The notes: a model not told the origin generated them from the letters alone. A DNA stretch of 64,000 nt from Closterium sp. Naga37s-1 (GCA_947471745.1 CANJKZ010000723.1:5621001-5685000), one strand, 5' to 3'; shown: positions 22,108 to 33,660, counted from the first letter of the stretch. Numbers and translations are program-made.

Positions 22108-22850
22108 CACACTGCCGAACTCAAGGGCGGTCTCACGGGTGTCGGCGAGGTAGGCGAGGCAGCGGTCGACCTCGTGCCAGTGCTGGTTGTTCCTCACCTT
22201 CAAGACGCTCCCCAGCTTGCTGCACGCAAAGGCAATGTCCGGTACTCCTCCTCCTCTTGCTCTTGAGCCTCTTCGCCGTCGAACGTCAGCTCGGAATAGG
22301 CGTCGACAGAGATCGGCGTCTTCAAGATTCGACCACCCTGTTCCTCGTCGATAAAGCGTCTGCACAACTTGTCGACGTACGACTGCTGGTACAGCCAAAG
22401 CTTCGTCGCCGGCCTGTGACGCACGATATCCAGCCCGATGTATTTTTTGATGGGGCTGAACTCGCGCAGCTCGAAGGCAGCCTCCAGCAGCTCCTTCAGC
22501 TCCTGCATCATCGTGAGGCTGCTGCTGGCGGCTAGCAGGTCGTATACGTAGACCAGCACCCAGCAGGTCAATCCGTCGTCACTGACCTTGAAGTATAGTA
22601 CTTCGTCGACCTGGCTCTTCTTCCAGTCAGAGCCGGTCAGCATCGCGTCGAGCGCCAAGTACCACAGCAGCGGCAACTGGTTCAGCTCGTACAGACGCTT
22701 CAGTAGCTTGTAAATCCGGCCGGTCCCGTCGTTGTAATAGTCTGGCTGGTACATGTACAGCACCCTGTCGAGCTTGCTATGCAAAAAGGCGTATATCATG
22801 TCGAGCTGCATAAGGTTCAGTTCGAGGACGGCGACGATTCGGAAGGGCAG
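22108..22850 (-). pseudogene. C3 reverse transcriptase and start of RNase H
   Basis: Minus-strand copia RT: VAVLELNLMQLDMIYAFLHSKLDRVLY, YKLLKRLYELNQLPLLWY, then CWVLVYVYDLLAASSS, where YVDD has become YVYD (catalytic Asp lost). Next: ELREFSPIKKYIGLDIVRH and DIAFACSKLGSVLKVRNNQHWHEVDRCLAYLADTRETALEFGS. The N-terminal part of the same RT lies beyond A3, at 27112-27591. Homology to RNase H stops at ~22115. Confidence 0.83.
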
Positions 22851-22860
22851 TCGGATGAGT

Positions 22861-24226
22861 GACCAACATGGACCAAACATGGGAGACGACAGGGTGAGAG
22901 ACACGGACGTAGTCGGACAACGAGTCGTGAAACACAGTGAGGGACAATCGAGGAGGTTGTGGAAGGACAGGAGGAGAAGGAACACGAGAGCAAAGAAAAA
23001 GGTGAAACGGGTCGTCGGCACGGTAACATGACCGACGAGGCTCTGGGGACACAGCACGACTGAGGGGAGAACGACGAGTGCGAACGAGGAAAGGGACTCG
23101 ACAGGGAGAACAGGAGGGGATGGTATGGGACTACGAACAAAGCGTGCAGGTGCTGAGTTGGGCAGGTCTCTCAGTCGATGCTGCTCCACCTCCTCTGGCG
23201 ACTGCTGCTGCGGTACCTCTCCCCGCTGCTGCTCTTGTGGCTCCTCCTCTACTCTCTCCTGACGCTCCAACTGAAACTGCTGCTGCTGCCGCTGTGACTC
23301 CTCTACTCTCTCCTGGTGCGGCTGTGACTCCTCCTCTACTGTCTCCTGGCGCTCCGACTGGGACTGCTGCTGCTGCTGCCGTGACTCCTCTATCCTCTCC
23401 TAGTGCGGCTGTGACTCCTCTACTCTCTCCTGTCGCTCTGACTAAGACTGCTACTGCTGCTGCTGTAACTCCTACTCTACTCTCTCCTGGTGCGGCTGTG
23501 ACTCCTCCTCTACTCTCTCGTGATGCTTTGACTGAGACTGCTGCTGATGCTGCTGCTGTGCCCTTCCAAACCGCTCCCGCTCCTCCCTCTCCAAACGAAT
23601 AAGACACTGTTCACATGTCAGGAAACGGAGAGTGCGCGGTGTAGGCGCCGAGGTGCCAGCGCCTCCAGCTCCAGCACCCCCAGAATCAGAAACTCCACCA
23701 ACAACACCCCCAGTGCCTCCAGTTCCTTCTGTAGGAACACCCCCAGGCTCCATAGCGACCGGCCGCGGAGGGGAATGGGGAGGAAACTGCGGGATTGACG
23801 GGAAGCCAGGTGGTGAGGTGGGGCGAGGCTGCCGACTCGAGGCAACACTTTCCTCCACTGGAGGGGCCTCCACACCCACACCCCCTGCATCCCTAGAGCC
23901 GGAGCCACCAGCTCCAGCAGCCCCAGACACGACAGAGACTGGACGCTGTGGGGGAGACGACTGCGGAGTGACGTGCAACACTGACGAGGCAGGATGCGAA
24001 GGAGGGGGGGCTACCGGGGCGATTGGGGGAAGGTCAGTGGTGAGGAACAGCGGGGGGGGGGAGGTCTCAGAACCTCGGTGAGGGCGACTCCTGTAGTAAC
24101 TGACCGACTCGTCGAAAGTGACGTCCTGGGAACTGTAGAACTAGTAGGTAACCGGGTCGTAGAACAGCCAGCCTAGTTGTCGAGTGGAAAGCCAAGAAAG
24201 ACGCAGACACAGGTGCGCGGAGACAA
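22861..24226 (-). pseudogene. A3 linker between integrase and RT
   Basis: Minus-strand low-complexity linker corresponding to the A1 GGAEPGG region. One frame runs from 23981 to 23270 with stops: Pro/Ser/Gly-rich, then RLEREERERFGRAQQQHQQQ, then Gln/Glu-rich repeats (HERVEEESQPHQERVE). The end (SDYVRVSHPVVSHVWSMLVTHP) aligns with the last part of the A1 linker before RT. No enzymatic domain is present. Confidence 0.65.
23235..23565. repeat. ~87-bp tandem repeat in A3 linker, ~3.7 units
   Basis: Units begin near 23241, 23329, 23416 and 23501 with ctcctctactctctcctg and end in a CTG-rich stretch. The period of about 87 bp equals 29 codons, keeping the frame. The minus strand encodes Gln/Glu-rich repeats. 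Confidence 0.7.
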
Positions 24227-25624
24227 CTAGTTTGCGCCAGGGGCGCGAACGTGGGCCAAGGAACCCCAGACGCGATAGTCAGCTGCAACACCTGGAGAAC
24301 CTGTCCAAAGGGAGACTGGCGTCACCCATGGCCTTGCGTTGCTAGGCCACAAGTTCAGCTGGTGCGCGGCGTAGCGGACTGCCTGAGGCCACAAGAACTG
24401 GGGGGCACCAGCATTGCACATGGAGGACTGGCCAACCTCCATGACCAGGCCGATGCGTCGCTCGGCTACCCCGTTCTGCTGCGGCGAATCTCGTAGCGTG
24501 TAAGACTGGATGATTCCCCGACCCTGACAGGACGTCTCCAAGCGAGTGGAAGAAAATTCACCACCACGGTCCGAGTGCAGGCGGAGCCCACAAAGGGCCT
24601 AGGCGTCACCCCTCGCTAGTAGCTTCGGCTCGAGGGCGGTAAGCACGTCGGCCTTCCATCGCAAAGGTAAAACCGTGGTGTAGCGGAAGTAGTCGTCCAC
24701 CACAATCAGGAAGTAGCGCTCCTGACGTGGGCCACGGACCGGGGAGGGGCCCCGGACGTCCAAGTGCAGGTCTGGAAGGGAGACGTGGTGGGGGGGAACG
24801 ACGAGGAGTGAGGGGCAGCGCGCTGCCGACCCTCAACACAGGAAGTTCATGGCGGCGCAGGCGAGCGAGGAAGCGGTACAAGTGACTCTGGGAGGCCTGA
24901 GATCTGACGGTGATGTACCATCCTACTGAGACGTGGGAATGACGGGTCACCTAGACGGTGGTGCCAAAGGACCGACGGGTGGGTGGGTGACCGACAGTCG
25001 CACGACACAGCAGCTACCTGACCTGACCTGACCTGACCCAGTGTGGCAGGACCCAGTGTGTAATGAGTACATACCAGAGCCCAGCTCCCTGTGAAAAGTA
25101 GCCAGAGGCGCCCCAGAGGTACCGACTGTGCAGGAGGCAACAGGCTCGTCCAGAGGGAGAGTAATGACTATACCTAGGTCGTGGAGGTGACTGACACCCA
25201 CTAGGTTCCTGGACAACGAGGGTGTGTAGTAACCTGCGAGAAACCCAGAAGGAGCCGCCAGACACAGGAGAGTTCTGGTGTTGTGAGCTACGACAGGTCC
25301 CACTGTGGGGTCAGTGAAGGCGACAGTGACTGGAATGCGCAGTGGCATGAAGTCAGTACAGTCGCGAAAGAAGCAGCTGGTCGCTCCAGAATCTAGGGAG
25401 AAGGAAAGTTGTGCAGTCGGTGAGGTCGCCCCCGAGCCATGGACAAAGGCCAGTACTAGACTAGTGGTAGCTGCAGCTCTCACACTAAGAACCGTTGAGG
25501 TGCCTGGACTGGAAACTACGCAAGCATCATGACTGGAAACACAAGTCTCAACCCCAGCTGCAGCTCCCACGTACCGGTGTGTGTACTGGCCGAGTCCGAC
25601 AGGGCCCGTGGTGGAGGCTGCCAC
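24227..25624 (-). pseudogene. A3 protease, pre-integrase and integrase
   Basis: Minus strand. Protease: LSFSLDSGATSCFFRDCTDFMPL (~25430), then PSGFLAGYYTPSLSRNLVGVSHLHDLG. Pre-integrase: LWHHRLGDPSFPRLSRM. Integrase in fragments: the RYFLIVVDDYFRYTTVLPL-type core lies at 24640-24740, then SPQQNGVAERRIGLVMEVGQSSM and FLWPQAVRYAAHQLNLWPS, continuing to YRVWGSLAHVRAPGAN. This copy retains the integrase C-terminus that A1 lost. Stops and shifts occur at ~24940 and ~24600. Confidence 0.85.
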
Positions 25625-26970
25625 TGGCTCTGCTGCTTAACCCACAGCTGCTGCCCTGCGGTGACCACTGCTGCTGCTGTGGCAACTGATACTGCGGCCA
25701 CGGCTGTCGCGGCCACTGTTGTTGCTGCTGCCACTGCTATTGCTGCGACAATTGCTGCTGCCGCTGCCGCTGTCGCCACATCGAAGTGGCACGCTAGTAT
25801 GGGGGTAGGGCCCAGTCGAGGCGGCGGTACTAGGGGTAGTTGTCAACGAGTGCGGTGGAGAATGGTCTGGGGAGTGATCTAGTGCGGTGGGAAGCAGACT
25901 AGGAGCGGTCAGGTGCGGTTGGGTACGGTCGGGTGTGGTCGGATACGGTCTAGCGAGGTGGGGAGCAGTCTAGTACAGTGAAGAATGGTTGGGTGGAGTC
26001 GAGAGTGGTTGGGAATGGTGTTGGTCAGTTGGATGGGGGTTGGAGTGGCCTGGTGCGGTGGAATGCAGCTGAGTGCGGTTTTGGTAGGAGGGGTTCAGTG
26101 CGGTCCGATGTGGTTGGGAGCGATGGAGGGCCGTTCAGGGCGGTTGGGAGCGGTGAAGAACGGTCTAAGACGGTGGGGGAAACCGGGTGGGCTGTCAACG
26201 GGCGTAACGAGGGCACGGGCGGTTGCTGTTGATGCTAGCAGTTGCAGTGCTAGCTGCACGCGGCGTTAGCTAGCTGCAGGTGGCGCTTCTTGCAGTAGGC
26301 GCTACCTGCTGCTGCTACTGGCGCTGCACTGCTGAAGGGCGCGCGAGCGAGGCACGTACGGGCGGACGGGTGGGTGGATGCGTACGGGCGGGCATAGCTA
26401 CTGCAGGGTGCTTATGAGAGGGCAGGTTCGGACGGACGGGTGGGTGCGTACGGGCGAATGTGGAAGAGAGGGCTCGTACGAACGAGCGAATGGGAGCGTA
26501 TGGGCGGGTGCGTACGAGCGGATGCGTTGTCCTAGCAGGTGTGTACAGGCGGATGCGAACGGTCAGGCGGCTAACGACGAGTATGGCAGCTACGGCGACG
26601 GGTAAAAGGACGGGCTGCACGTGCGCACGGCTGCTGCTGTGCGTGCGTGCTGTTTACGTGCGCGCGACTAACGAAAGGGCCGCGAGGCCCGCTAACAAAA
26701 CGGCCGCGGGGCTTACTAACGAAGGGCCACAGGGCCCGCTAACGAATGCCCGCGAAGCGCACAGCAAAACCGACGGGCGACGGATGACGGAGGGAAAACG
26801 GGCGACGAGCGACGGGGGGGAAACGGGCGACGGGCGACGCAGGAGAAGGAAACGGGCGATGGGTTAAGACGAAACGCGCTACGGGCAACGGTCTAGGACG
26901 AGGCGTGATTGGGTGGGCCCATGACTTTCAAGAGAAATTCCTAGGGGAAACCTTTGCTAGGGTAAACCTA
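25625..26970 (-). other. A3 5' leader and gag remnant, GC-rich repeats
   Basis: About 1.3 kb between the primer site and the protease. 25640-25790 is a CTGCTG/GCCACTG-type trinucleotide-rich stretch. 25850-26170 holds many imperfect GTGCGGTTGGG-like words. 26340-26530 holds GGGCGGACGGGTGGGTGCGTACG-like repeats. I see no conserved gag domain; the position matches the A4 leader, which has a different repeat. Confidence 0.6.
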
Positions 26971-26981
26971 GCTATATACCA
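26971..26981 (-). other. Primer binding site of A3 (degenerate)
   Basis: The minus strand reads TGGTATATAGC immediately after the LTR; compare TGGTATCAGAGC. Confidence 0.55.
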
Positions 26982-27111
26982 TGTTGAAATATAATGAATT
27001 GTCTAGAATAGATAATGACAAGGAAGATATATGCAAAACCTAGCCAACCCTAAGCATGAACGTACACCACCTAGACTAACAAATAGAAGCTATAACAAAT
27101 ATAGCTGGACA
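26982..27111 (-). repeat. 5' LTR of A3 (130 bp)
   Basis: Plus strand TGTTGAAATATAATG to ATATAGCTGGACA. The length equals the A2 LTRs, with shared words (AAGATATATG, CACCTAGACTAAC). Confidence 0.78.
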
Positions 27112-27421
27112 GTCTCGTCGTAGTCGGAGCCGTACACCTGCGTGAAGCACTTTACGACCAAGCGCGCCTTCATTACACAAGCCACCGTATCATCGATGTG
27201 GTACTTTGTCATCAGCACCCAGCGATTCTTCATCACATTCACACCGCGTATGCATTCGACGAGCTCCCACATGCGGTTGGTGACGAGGCTGCGGATCTCC
27301 TCTTCCATGGCGGCCTTCACCACCTTGTCCTGTCATCGTCGCGATGTCTTAGTGATGCTCTGGGTCGGCGTGCATCTTAGGGTCGAGTTTGGACAGGTCG
27401 ACGTCGGTCTTAGCGTTGTCG

Positions 27422-27603
27422 AGCAGTGTAGAGAAGGCCGCTGGCGGCAGACAGGCGTGGAAGCTCAGCCGTTCCAACAGGTTTCGAGTCTGACTTGAAC
27501 GTTGTTGGTGTAAGCACAGTATAGTCAAGGCCGCTGGCGGCAGACAGGCATGGACGCTCCGCCGTTCCAACAGGTTTCGAGTCTGAAACGTTGTTGGTGT
27601 AAG
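27422..27603. repeat. ~91-bp tandem duplication spanning an LTR boundary
   Basis: Two units (27422-27513 and 27514-27603) share ggccgctggcggcagacagg, ccgttccaacaggtttcgag and the end gttgttggtgtaag. The last 12 bases of each are the LTR tip TGTTGGTGTAAG, so the duplication occurred after the solo LTR at 27592 had inserted. Confidence 0.8.
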
Positions 27604-28670
27604 GGCCTAATAAACTAAAGTTATTAAGATCTAATCAAATTCAATACCTCTCCTCGAGGTCACCTCCAAGGGTCCTTGGTTGCCTGGTACAAACCAGCCC
27701 CTATCCTTGGGTCCGAGTTTGTAGAGAGAGGGACCAAGAATGACTTAGCCAAAATAACGAGAGTACCTTGTACGTCGCACAGCGTGCCGTGCAGACCGTC
27801 GATCTGATTAAGCTGGGAATTTGCTATATCGAAGCTCGATCCAAGAGCTTTCAAATGAGCCAAGTTGCCTTGCGAAAAGTTCTGTAATTGCAGAAGTTAT
27901 GGCCCGTACAGCGTTGAACTAGCGTCATAGTGCTAGCATACTAGCGTTGACTCGGTAGCATTCCGCTATCGAACCGCATAGAAACGAAATTCTAGCGAGG
28001 AAGGAATTTGCTTAAATCAAATTGACTCTATCCTGGTACAAACAGAGAAGGAATAAATAGTTCTAGCTAGAAAGAACCTTGGGAATCAACCTGGGAACAA
28101 CCAGAGATGATCCCAAATAGTTCCAAGCAACAGAACCAACCTGGTTGGACAAAATAGCAGGTGGTAGGTTGGTAAACAACCTTTGGTTCTGTTTTTCCAA
28201 CCTGGGAAAACAACAACCAGGTTCAGGTCCTAAAAACAGAACCTGTATTGTCCTTGCCCAATTCTGGTTCTGCTTGTTTCCCCTGGCCCTGTAGCATGTA
28301 GATAGATATATACAGAAAACATCCAACATTCACATAAATTGTAGTGCCTGCCCTGCTACACTATAGTCAACCAAACAAAACAGTACAACTTCGAGTTGGA
28401 TAGAACTGAATCTGCGCAATTAATTTAGCTGAAACGCAAAGCTTTTATCATGGGTTCCTTTGCGAGCTCGTCCTTTCTGCTTGCACTGTTCATGGCGCGT
28501 AAGACATTGTGCCGAAGCGCATATTGTGCGAGTACCTGCAAATGCATCAAGCGAAAATTGCGAAAGCAAACAAATACACAAACATACCATTCACACGCAA
28601 ATGCATTCGCATAAACACACTCATACAAACAAACAGCAGGATGTCGTGCAATGTGAATTTGCACCCAACA
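27592..28670 (-). repeat. Solo LTR of family B (minus), near-perfect TSD
   Basis: A 1079-bp LTR. The flanks AACGT (27587-27591) and AACGC (28671-28675) differ in one base. It is inserted in the C3 coding region between integrase and RT. Confidence 0.9.
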
Positions 28671-29456
28671 AACGCCGCAGCTCAGTCTTCTCTGGAACAT
28701 CCACCACGTGACTGTCAGTGGACTCCTCTCCTGCAGACAGCTCCCTTCCGTCGTCGACAGCCTAGTCGTCGACAACCTCGTCGTTGACAAGCTGCTACAC
28801 CAGCGTCTGCTCATCGACCAACTCCTTCCCTCTCGTCGGCCCGCTCGCCGATTTCTCAACCGTTGATAGCTCCCCTGTCGACTGCCCCGTCTGCTGCTCC
28901 CGTGTCGGCGACAATTCTGTTGGTGCCTCCTTCTGCACCAGCTCCTCTATATGCTGCTTCCTTGTCGTCCATTTCTCCACACCTTATCGACAAGCTTGGC
29001 GTCATGTCGGCCGCCAGCGATGCCACTGGCCGGCGACACACGCGTCGCCCTAGGCTCTCCTCATCTCCGGCGACAGCGTTTCGTAGAAGATTGCCTCCAC
29101 CGTGTTGACGACCTTGTTGTCGGTGAGCTTGAGAACCTCCCAGCCCTTTCATTCCACGTGAATTTCCCCAGCGAGTCTGTGGCACAAGCTTCTCACCGCG
29201 CTGCTGCCCGGGGACCATAAACTGGACCATACAGCCCCATAACCGCGCTAGTATAATATTGGGCTTCTTGCCGGCCAGCAGCTAGTACGGTGTCGTCCCC
29301 GGCGGCGTTGTCGACTGCTCCAAGCAGTTGCGCACCCAAATGGCATGCCGCAGGGCGAGATGCAACCAGTACTGGTGCACACCCATGTGCAGCAGCATCT
29401 TTCGCTCAGCCATGCCGTTTTGTTGTGGGGTATACGGTAGGTCAAGTCGTGGACAA

Positions 29457-30315
29457 TGTTGGTCTAAGGGCCTACTAAGCTCAAGTTATTAAGACCTAAT
29501 CAATCTTAATACCTCTCCTCGGGGTCACCTGTAAGGGTTCTTGCGTGCCTGGTACAAGACCAGCCCCTATCCTCGGGTCCGAGTTTGTAGAGAGATGAAC
29601 CAAGAATGACTTAGCCAAAAAAATGAGAGTACCTTGTACGTTGCACAGCGTGTGCAGACCGACGTGAATTTGCTGAGAATTTGCTGTATTGAAGCTCGCT
29701 CCAAGAGCTTTGAAAAGAACCAAGTTGCCTCGCAAAAAGTTTTGCCATTACGAAGTTACGGCTCGGACAGCGTTTGCCTAGCATTGTAGTGTTAGCGTGC
29801 TAGCGTTGACTCGGTAGCATGCACTGCGAAGAAACGAAATTCCAGCGAGGAAGGAATTCGTTTGAATCAATTTCACTATATCCAGGTACAAACAGAGAAG
29901 GAATATGTAGTTCTAGCTAGCAAGGACATTGAGAATCAACCTGAGAACAACCAGGGATGATCCCAAATAATTCCAAGCAACAGAACCAACCTGGCTGGAC
30001 AAAACAGCAGGTGGTAGGTTGGTAAACAACCTTTGGTTCTGTTTTTCCAACCTGGGAAAACAACAACCAGGTTCAGGTACTAAAAACAAAACCTGTTTTG
30101 TCCTTGCTGAACCAGCCAAATTTTGGTTTTGCTGGTTTCCCATAGCCCTGTAGCATGCAGATACAGACAAAAAACACCCAACCTTCACCTAATTGTACCC
30201 CTATAGTGCCTGTCCTGTTATTTCGAGTTGGATATAACTGAATCTGCACATTTAAATGAACCGAACTACAAAGCTTCTATATTGGGTTCCTTTACAAGTT
30301 TGTCATTTCTGCTTG
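29457..30315 (-). repeat. Truncated family B LTR (minus), head-to-head with the next
   Basis: It starts at the LTR 3' tip (TGTTGGTCTAAGG on plus) inside C3 integrase and runs to a break at 30313-30315. There it meets a plus-strand B LTR at a shared TTG. The first ~220 bp of the LTR are missing and a ~30-bp gap lies near 30220. Confidence 0.87.
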
Positions 30316-31175
30316 CGGTTCGGCTTACTTGATTGCGCAGATTCAGTTCTATCCAACTCGAAATTGTGCTGTTTTGTTTGGTTGACTATAGTGTAGCAGG
30401 GCAGGCACTATAGGGGTACAATTTAGGTGAAGGTTGGATGTTGTTTGTCTGTATCTGCATGCTACAGGGCCAGGGGAAACCAGCGGAACCAGCATTTGGC
30501 TGGTTGGGCAAAGACAAAACAGGTTCTGTTTTTAGGACCTGAACCTGGTTGTTGTTTTCCCAGGTTGGAAAAACAGAACCAGAGGTTGTTTACCAACCTA
30601 CCACCTGCTGTTTTGTCCAGCCAGGTTGGTTCTGTTGCTTGGAATGATTTGGGATCATCCTTGGTTGTTCCCAGGTTTATTCCCAAGGTCCTTGCTAGCT
30701 AGAACTATTTTATTCTTTCTCTGTTTGTACCTGGATATAGTCAATTTGATTCAAGCGAATTCCTCCCTTCCTGGAATTTCGTTTCTACGCGGTGCGACAA
30801 CGGAATGCTACCCGAGTCAACGCTAGTACGCTAGCACTCCAACACTAGGCAAACACTGTCCGAGCCATAACTTCGTAATGGCAGAACTTTTCGCGAGGCA
30901 ACTTGGTTCAATTTAAAGCTCTTGGAGCGAGCTTCGATATAGGAATTTCTCAGCTTAATCCGATCAACGGTCTGCACGATACGCTGCGCGACGTTCAAGG
31001 TACTCTTGCTGTTTTGACAAAGTCCCTCTTGATCCCTCTCTCTACAAACTCGGACCCGAGGATAGGGGCTGGTCTTGTACCAGGCACCCAAGGACCCTTG
31101 GAGGTGACCCCGAGGAGAGGTTTTAAGTTTGATAAAGTCTTAATAGCTTGAGTTTATTAGGCCCTTACACTAACA
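30316..31175 (+). repeat. Left LTR of B3 (5' truncated)
   Basis: 860 bp ending CCCTTACACTAACA, followed directly by GGATC of the inverted RT. It carries the B3 LTR subtype. Confidence 0.88.
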
Positions 31176-32250
31176 GGATCCCTCTCCACATGCATCCCGA
31201 GGTAGTACTTTACCTCCCCAAGGTTCTTGCACTTGAAGTTCTCCATCAGCTGCTGCTGCACCTTCTGGATCTCCTTCATGCTGCTGCTGAAGAGAAGAAT
31301 GTCGTCCACATAGACCAGAAACAGCACCAGCTTCTCCCCCTCCCCCTTGAGAAAGAGGCTCTCATCACAGCTGCTGGTCCTGAATCCCATCTCCTCTAAA
31401 CCAGCTGCCAACTTCTGGTACCAGCAGCGCGGCGCCTGCTTCAAGCCGTAGATGGACTTTTTTCAGCTTGCACACCCTGCCTGTACCATCCTTATACCCA
31501 GGCGGCTGTGTCATGTACACATCCTCCTCTAAAATCCCATTGAGGAATGCCGTTGATATATCCATCTGAATGATGAATTTCCCACTAACGGTTGCATCTG
31601 CCAACAAGACACGGAGGGTAGGGGGTTTGGCAGTGGGAGCAAAGATCTCATTGAAGTCCCGCTTCTCCTTCTGCATAAACCCCTTAGCCACCAGCCTACT
31701 CTTGTAGATGGTGACCTGTCCCTTGTCATCGGTCTTGATCCTTAGCACCCACTTGCACTGTACGGCTTTCTTCCCCTCAGGCAGCACCACCAGCTCCCAT
31801 GTCCCATTCTCCAGCAGGCTCTGGTACTCAGCAGCCCTGGAAACCAGCCACTTCTCCCTATCTGGTCCAGCTAATGCCTCCTCCATGCTAGCTGGTTCCT
31901 CTGGTGCAGGGGCAAGAAAACAGTAGGCAGGTTCATCCTCCTCATCCTGATCATAGCCATGCGGTAGAATAAGCAATGGCTCCTCGGTTCCAAGCTGCTG
32001 CTCCGCTACATCAGCTTCTGCAGTCAGCTTCTTAGTAGCCATACGGGTACGTCCTGGCCTGGAGACGGTGTCTCCCATCCCTTCATAACGACATCCTTCG
32101 GCTTCTTAGTTTTCCCTTGCTGCTGCTCTCCCCCCTCAGATCCAGCAGCTCCACTAGTGCGAGTCTCCACATCATTTTCTCCACCAGCAGGTGCCTCTTC
32201 TACCTTCTCTCTAGCACCACCCTCTGCAGCTGCCTCCTCTCCTTCCTCCC
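31176..32250 (-). pseudogene. B3 reverse transcriptase, N-terminal and catalytic part
   Basis: Minus strand, from the linker to the break at VERDP. Motifs: GPDREKWLVSRAAEYQSLLENGTWELVVLPEGKKAVQCKW, YKSRLVAKGFMQKEKRDFNEIFAPT, QMDISTAFLNGILEEDVYMTQPPGY, MKQAPRCWYQK, LVYVDDILLFSSS, LGEVKYYLGMHVERDP. A frameshift near 31450 splits it (one extra T in a T run). The catalytic Asp residues are intact. The rest of the enzyme is on the opposite strand at 36006. Confidence 0.87.
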
Positions 32251-33660
32251 ACACACTAGGAGTCAGGTCCAGCTGCATGGTGATCTGCTCCATTTGCTGG
32301 GACACCCTGGCCTCCGGCTGTTTCTCCCAGCTCCCATACATCATGCCCTCAACAAACTTCACATCCCTGCCGTCAAACAACACACCCTTGGAAGGTTCCC
32401 ACAGCAGCCATCCCTTGCTCTCAGCAGCCAGCCCCAAATGCACACACCAGATTGCACTCGCCCCCAACTTACTGCGGTAGGTCTTGGGGACGTGGGCGAC
32501 TGCCATGCAACCGAACAGCTTCAGCATGTCCACCGGCGGCTTCCTCCCAAGCCACCTCTCCAACGGCACCCACGAGTGATCCCCAACCTTTGTGAGTACC
32601 CTGTTCCTAGCGACGGTAGCGTGCCGAACAGCATGGGGCCACATCAAGTTGCCCAGCCCAGATTCTATGAGCAGCGCCCTAGCTGTCTCCAGAATTGTCC
32701 GGTTCGCCCGTTCTGCTACACCGTTAGACTGTGGGGTGTAAGCCGTGGTCAGCTCCCTCTAGATGCCCTGCTTCTTGAGCCAGGCCGTCATCTCAGCTCC
32801 AAGGAACTCACCACCCCGATCTATCCTAATCCGCTTCACCACACACTCCGCTTGTTTCTCCACGAATGGCAGCCAATCTTCCCGTATCGTAGAGGCGGCA
32901 TGGTCCTTCTGCTTCAGCGGATATGCCCACATAAGCCTGCTCCAATCATCCACTATGGTCAGAAAGTACCGCTCCCCCTTGTGCCCCTGAACCGGCAGCG
33001 GCCCCACCAAGTCCATGTGGACCAACTCTAAAGGCTTCTTGCTCCTGCCAGTCACACTATGGAAGGGGAAACGGGTAAACTTTGAGAGCAAACAGATTTC
33101 ACAATTCTCATCAGGTGGCTGTCCGTTCAGCTTCAGACCCTTAACGGCTCCATCTTTCTCCAACTGCTTCAACAAGAGCATTGCCACATGCCCCAAGCGT
33201 CGGTGTGCCGTTGCCCAATCCGTCTCCCCAGATCTGGCCGACACTTTCACACCAACCCCTCCAACGGCGTTGCACTCCCCCTGGGATGCAGACCCCTCTC
33301 CAGCCTGCCCCCCACCATGCCACGCCAACGCCGGCAGCTGCCACATGGATCTGTACACGTCCGTGCTCTCGTGCAGATCCCAAAGCACCCGATTGCCCAG
33401 CTGCCCCTTGTAAGTGCGTGCCCCATCCGTGCTAGTGCTCACCCCAGCCTTGCCAAGCTTACAGAGGGAGATGAGGTTGGCCTTAAGTTCAGGAACGAGG
33501 AGAACGTCGTGCAGCACCACCGGCTTGCCATCCGCTCCCTTAAACGCAGCTCGTCCCGCACCAGCCACCTTCAGCGCGTGTCCAGAGGCGGATCACACCT
33601 CGTTGATCGGTGCAGCGCGTACGTGGTCCAGCAGGTCCTTGCGCGGCGTCATCATCCAAG
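32251..33660 (-). pseudogene. B3 pre-integrase and integrase
   Basis: Minus strand. The ORF 33568-32759 carries the post-protease segment (FKGADGKPVVLHDVLLVPELKANLISL), the pre-integrase HRRLGHVAMLLLKQL...CEICLLSKFTRFPF and the integrase core (HMDLVGPLPVQGHKGERYFL, IDRGGEFLGAEM). It stops at TAG 32756, where B1 has CAG (Gln). The C-terminal half continues at 32647-32024 (LERWLGRKPPVDMLKLFGCMAVAHVP, ESKGWLLWEPSKGVLFDGRDVKF). It is one of the best-preserved B integrases. Confidence 0.87.

Larger units (their letters stand above)
22850..27111 (-). mobile_element. Copia element A3, 3' half missing, nested in C3 RT
   Basis: Minus-strand family A element: 5' LTR (26982-27111), PBS, GC-rich leader, gag remnant, protease, pre-integrase, integrase and Gln/Glu-rich linker, ending at ~22850 before RT. 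C3 RT sequence abuts both sides (VYGSDYDET on the right, VAVLELNLMQLDM on the left), so A3 inserted into C3 RT and later lost its RT, RNase H and 3' LTR together with a few dozen bases of host. Confidence 0.8.
27112..29456 (-). pseudogene. C3 integrase, linker and RT N-terminus with solo LTR inside
   Basis: Minus strand. Integrase remnant at 29456-28860 (IPHNKTAWLSER for the PQQNGMAER motif, then MVQFMVPGQQRGEKLVPQTRWG) and a long Ser/Thr-rich linker to 28676. After the B solo LTR comes the RT N-terminus (MHADPEHH, VKAAMEEEIRSLVTNRMWELVECIRGVNVMKNRW, YHIDDTVA, VVKCFTQVYGSDYDET), ending at A3. RT continues at 22850. The order agrees with C4. Confidence 0.82.

Noticed and set aside
22861-23052. 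Hydrophobic stretch suggesting a membrane protein on the minus strand
   Set aside because: Out-of-frame reading of the A3 linker; the alternative frame aligns with the A1 linker.
23131-23607. Possible CRISPR-like regular repeats
   Set aside because: Contiguous ~87-bp coding repeats without unique spacers, inside a retrotransposon linker.
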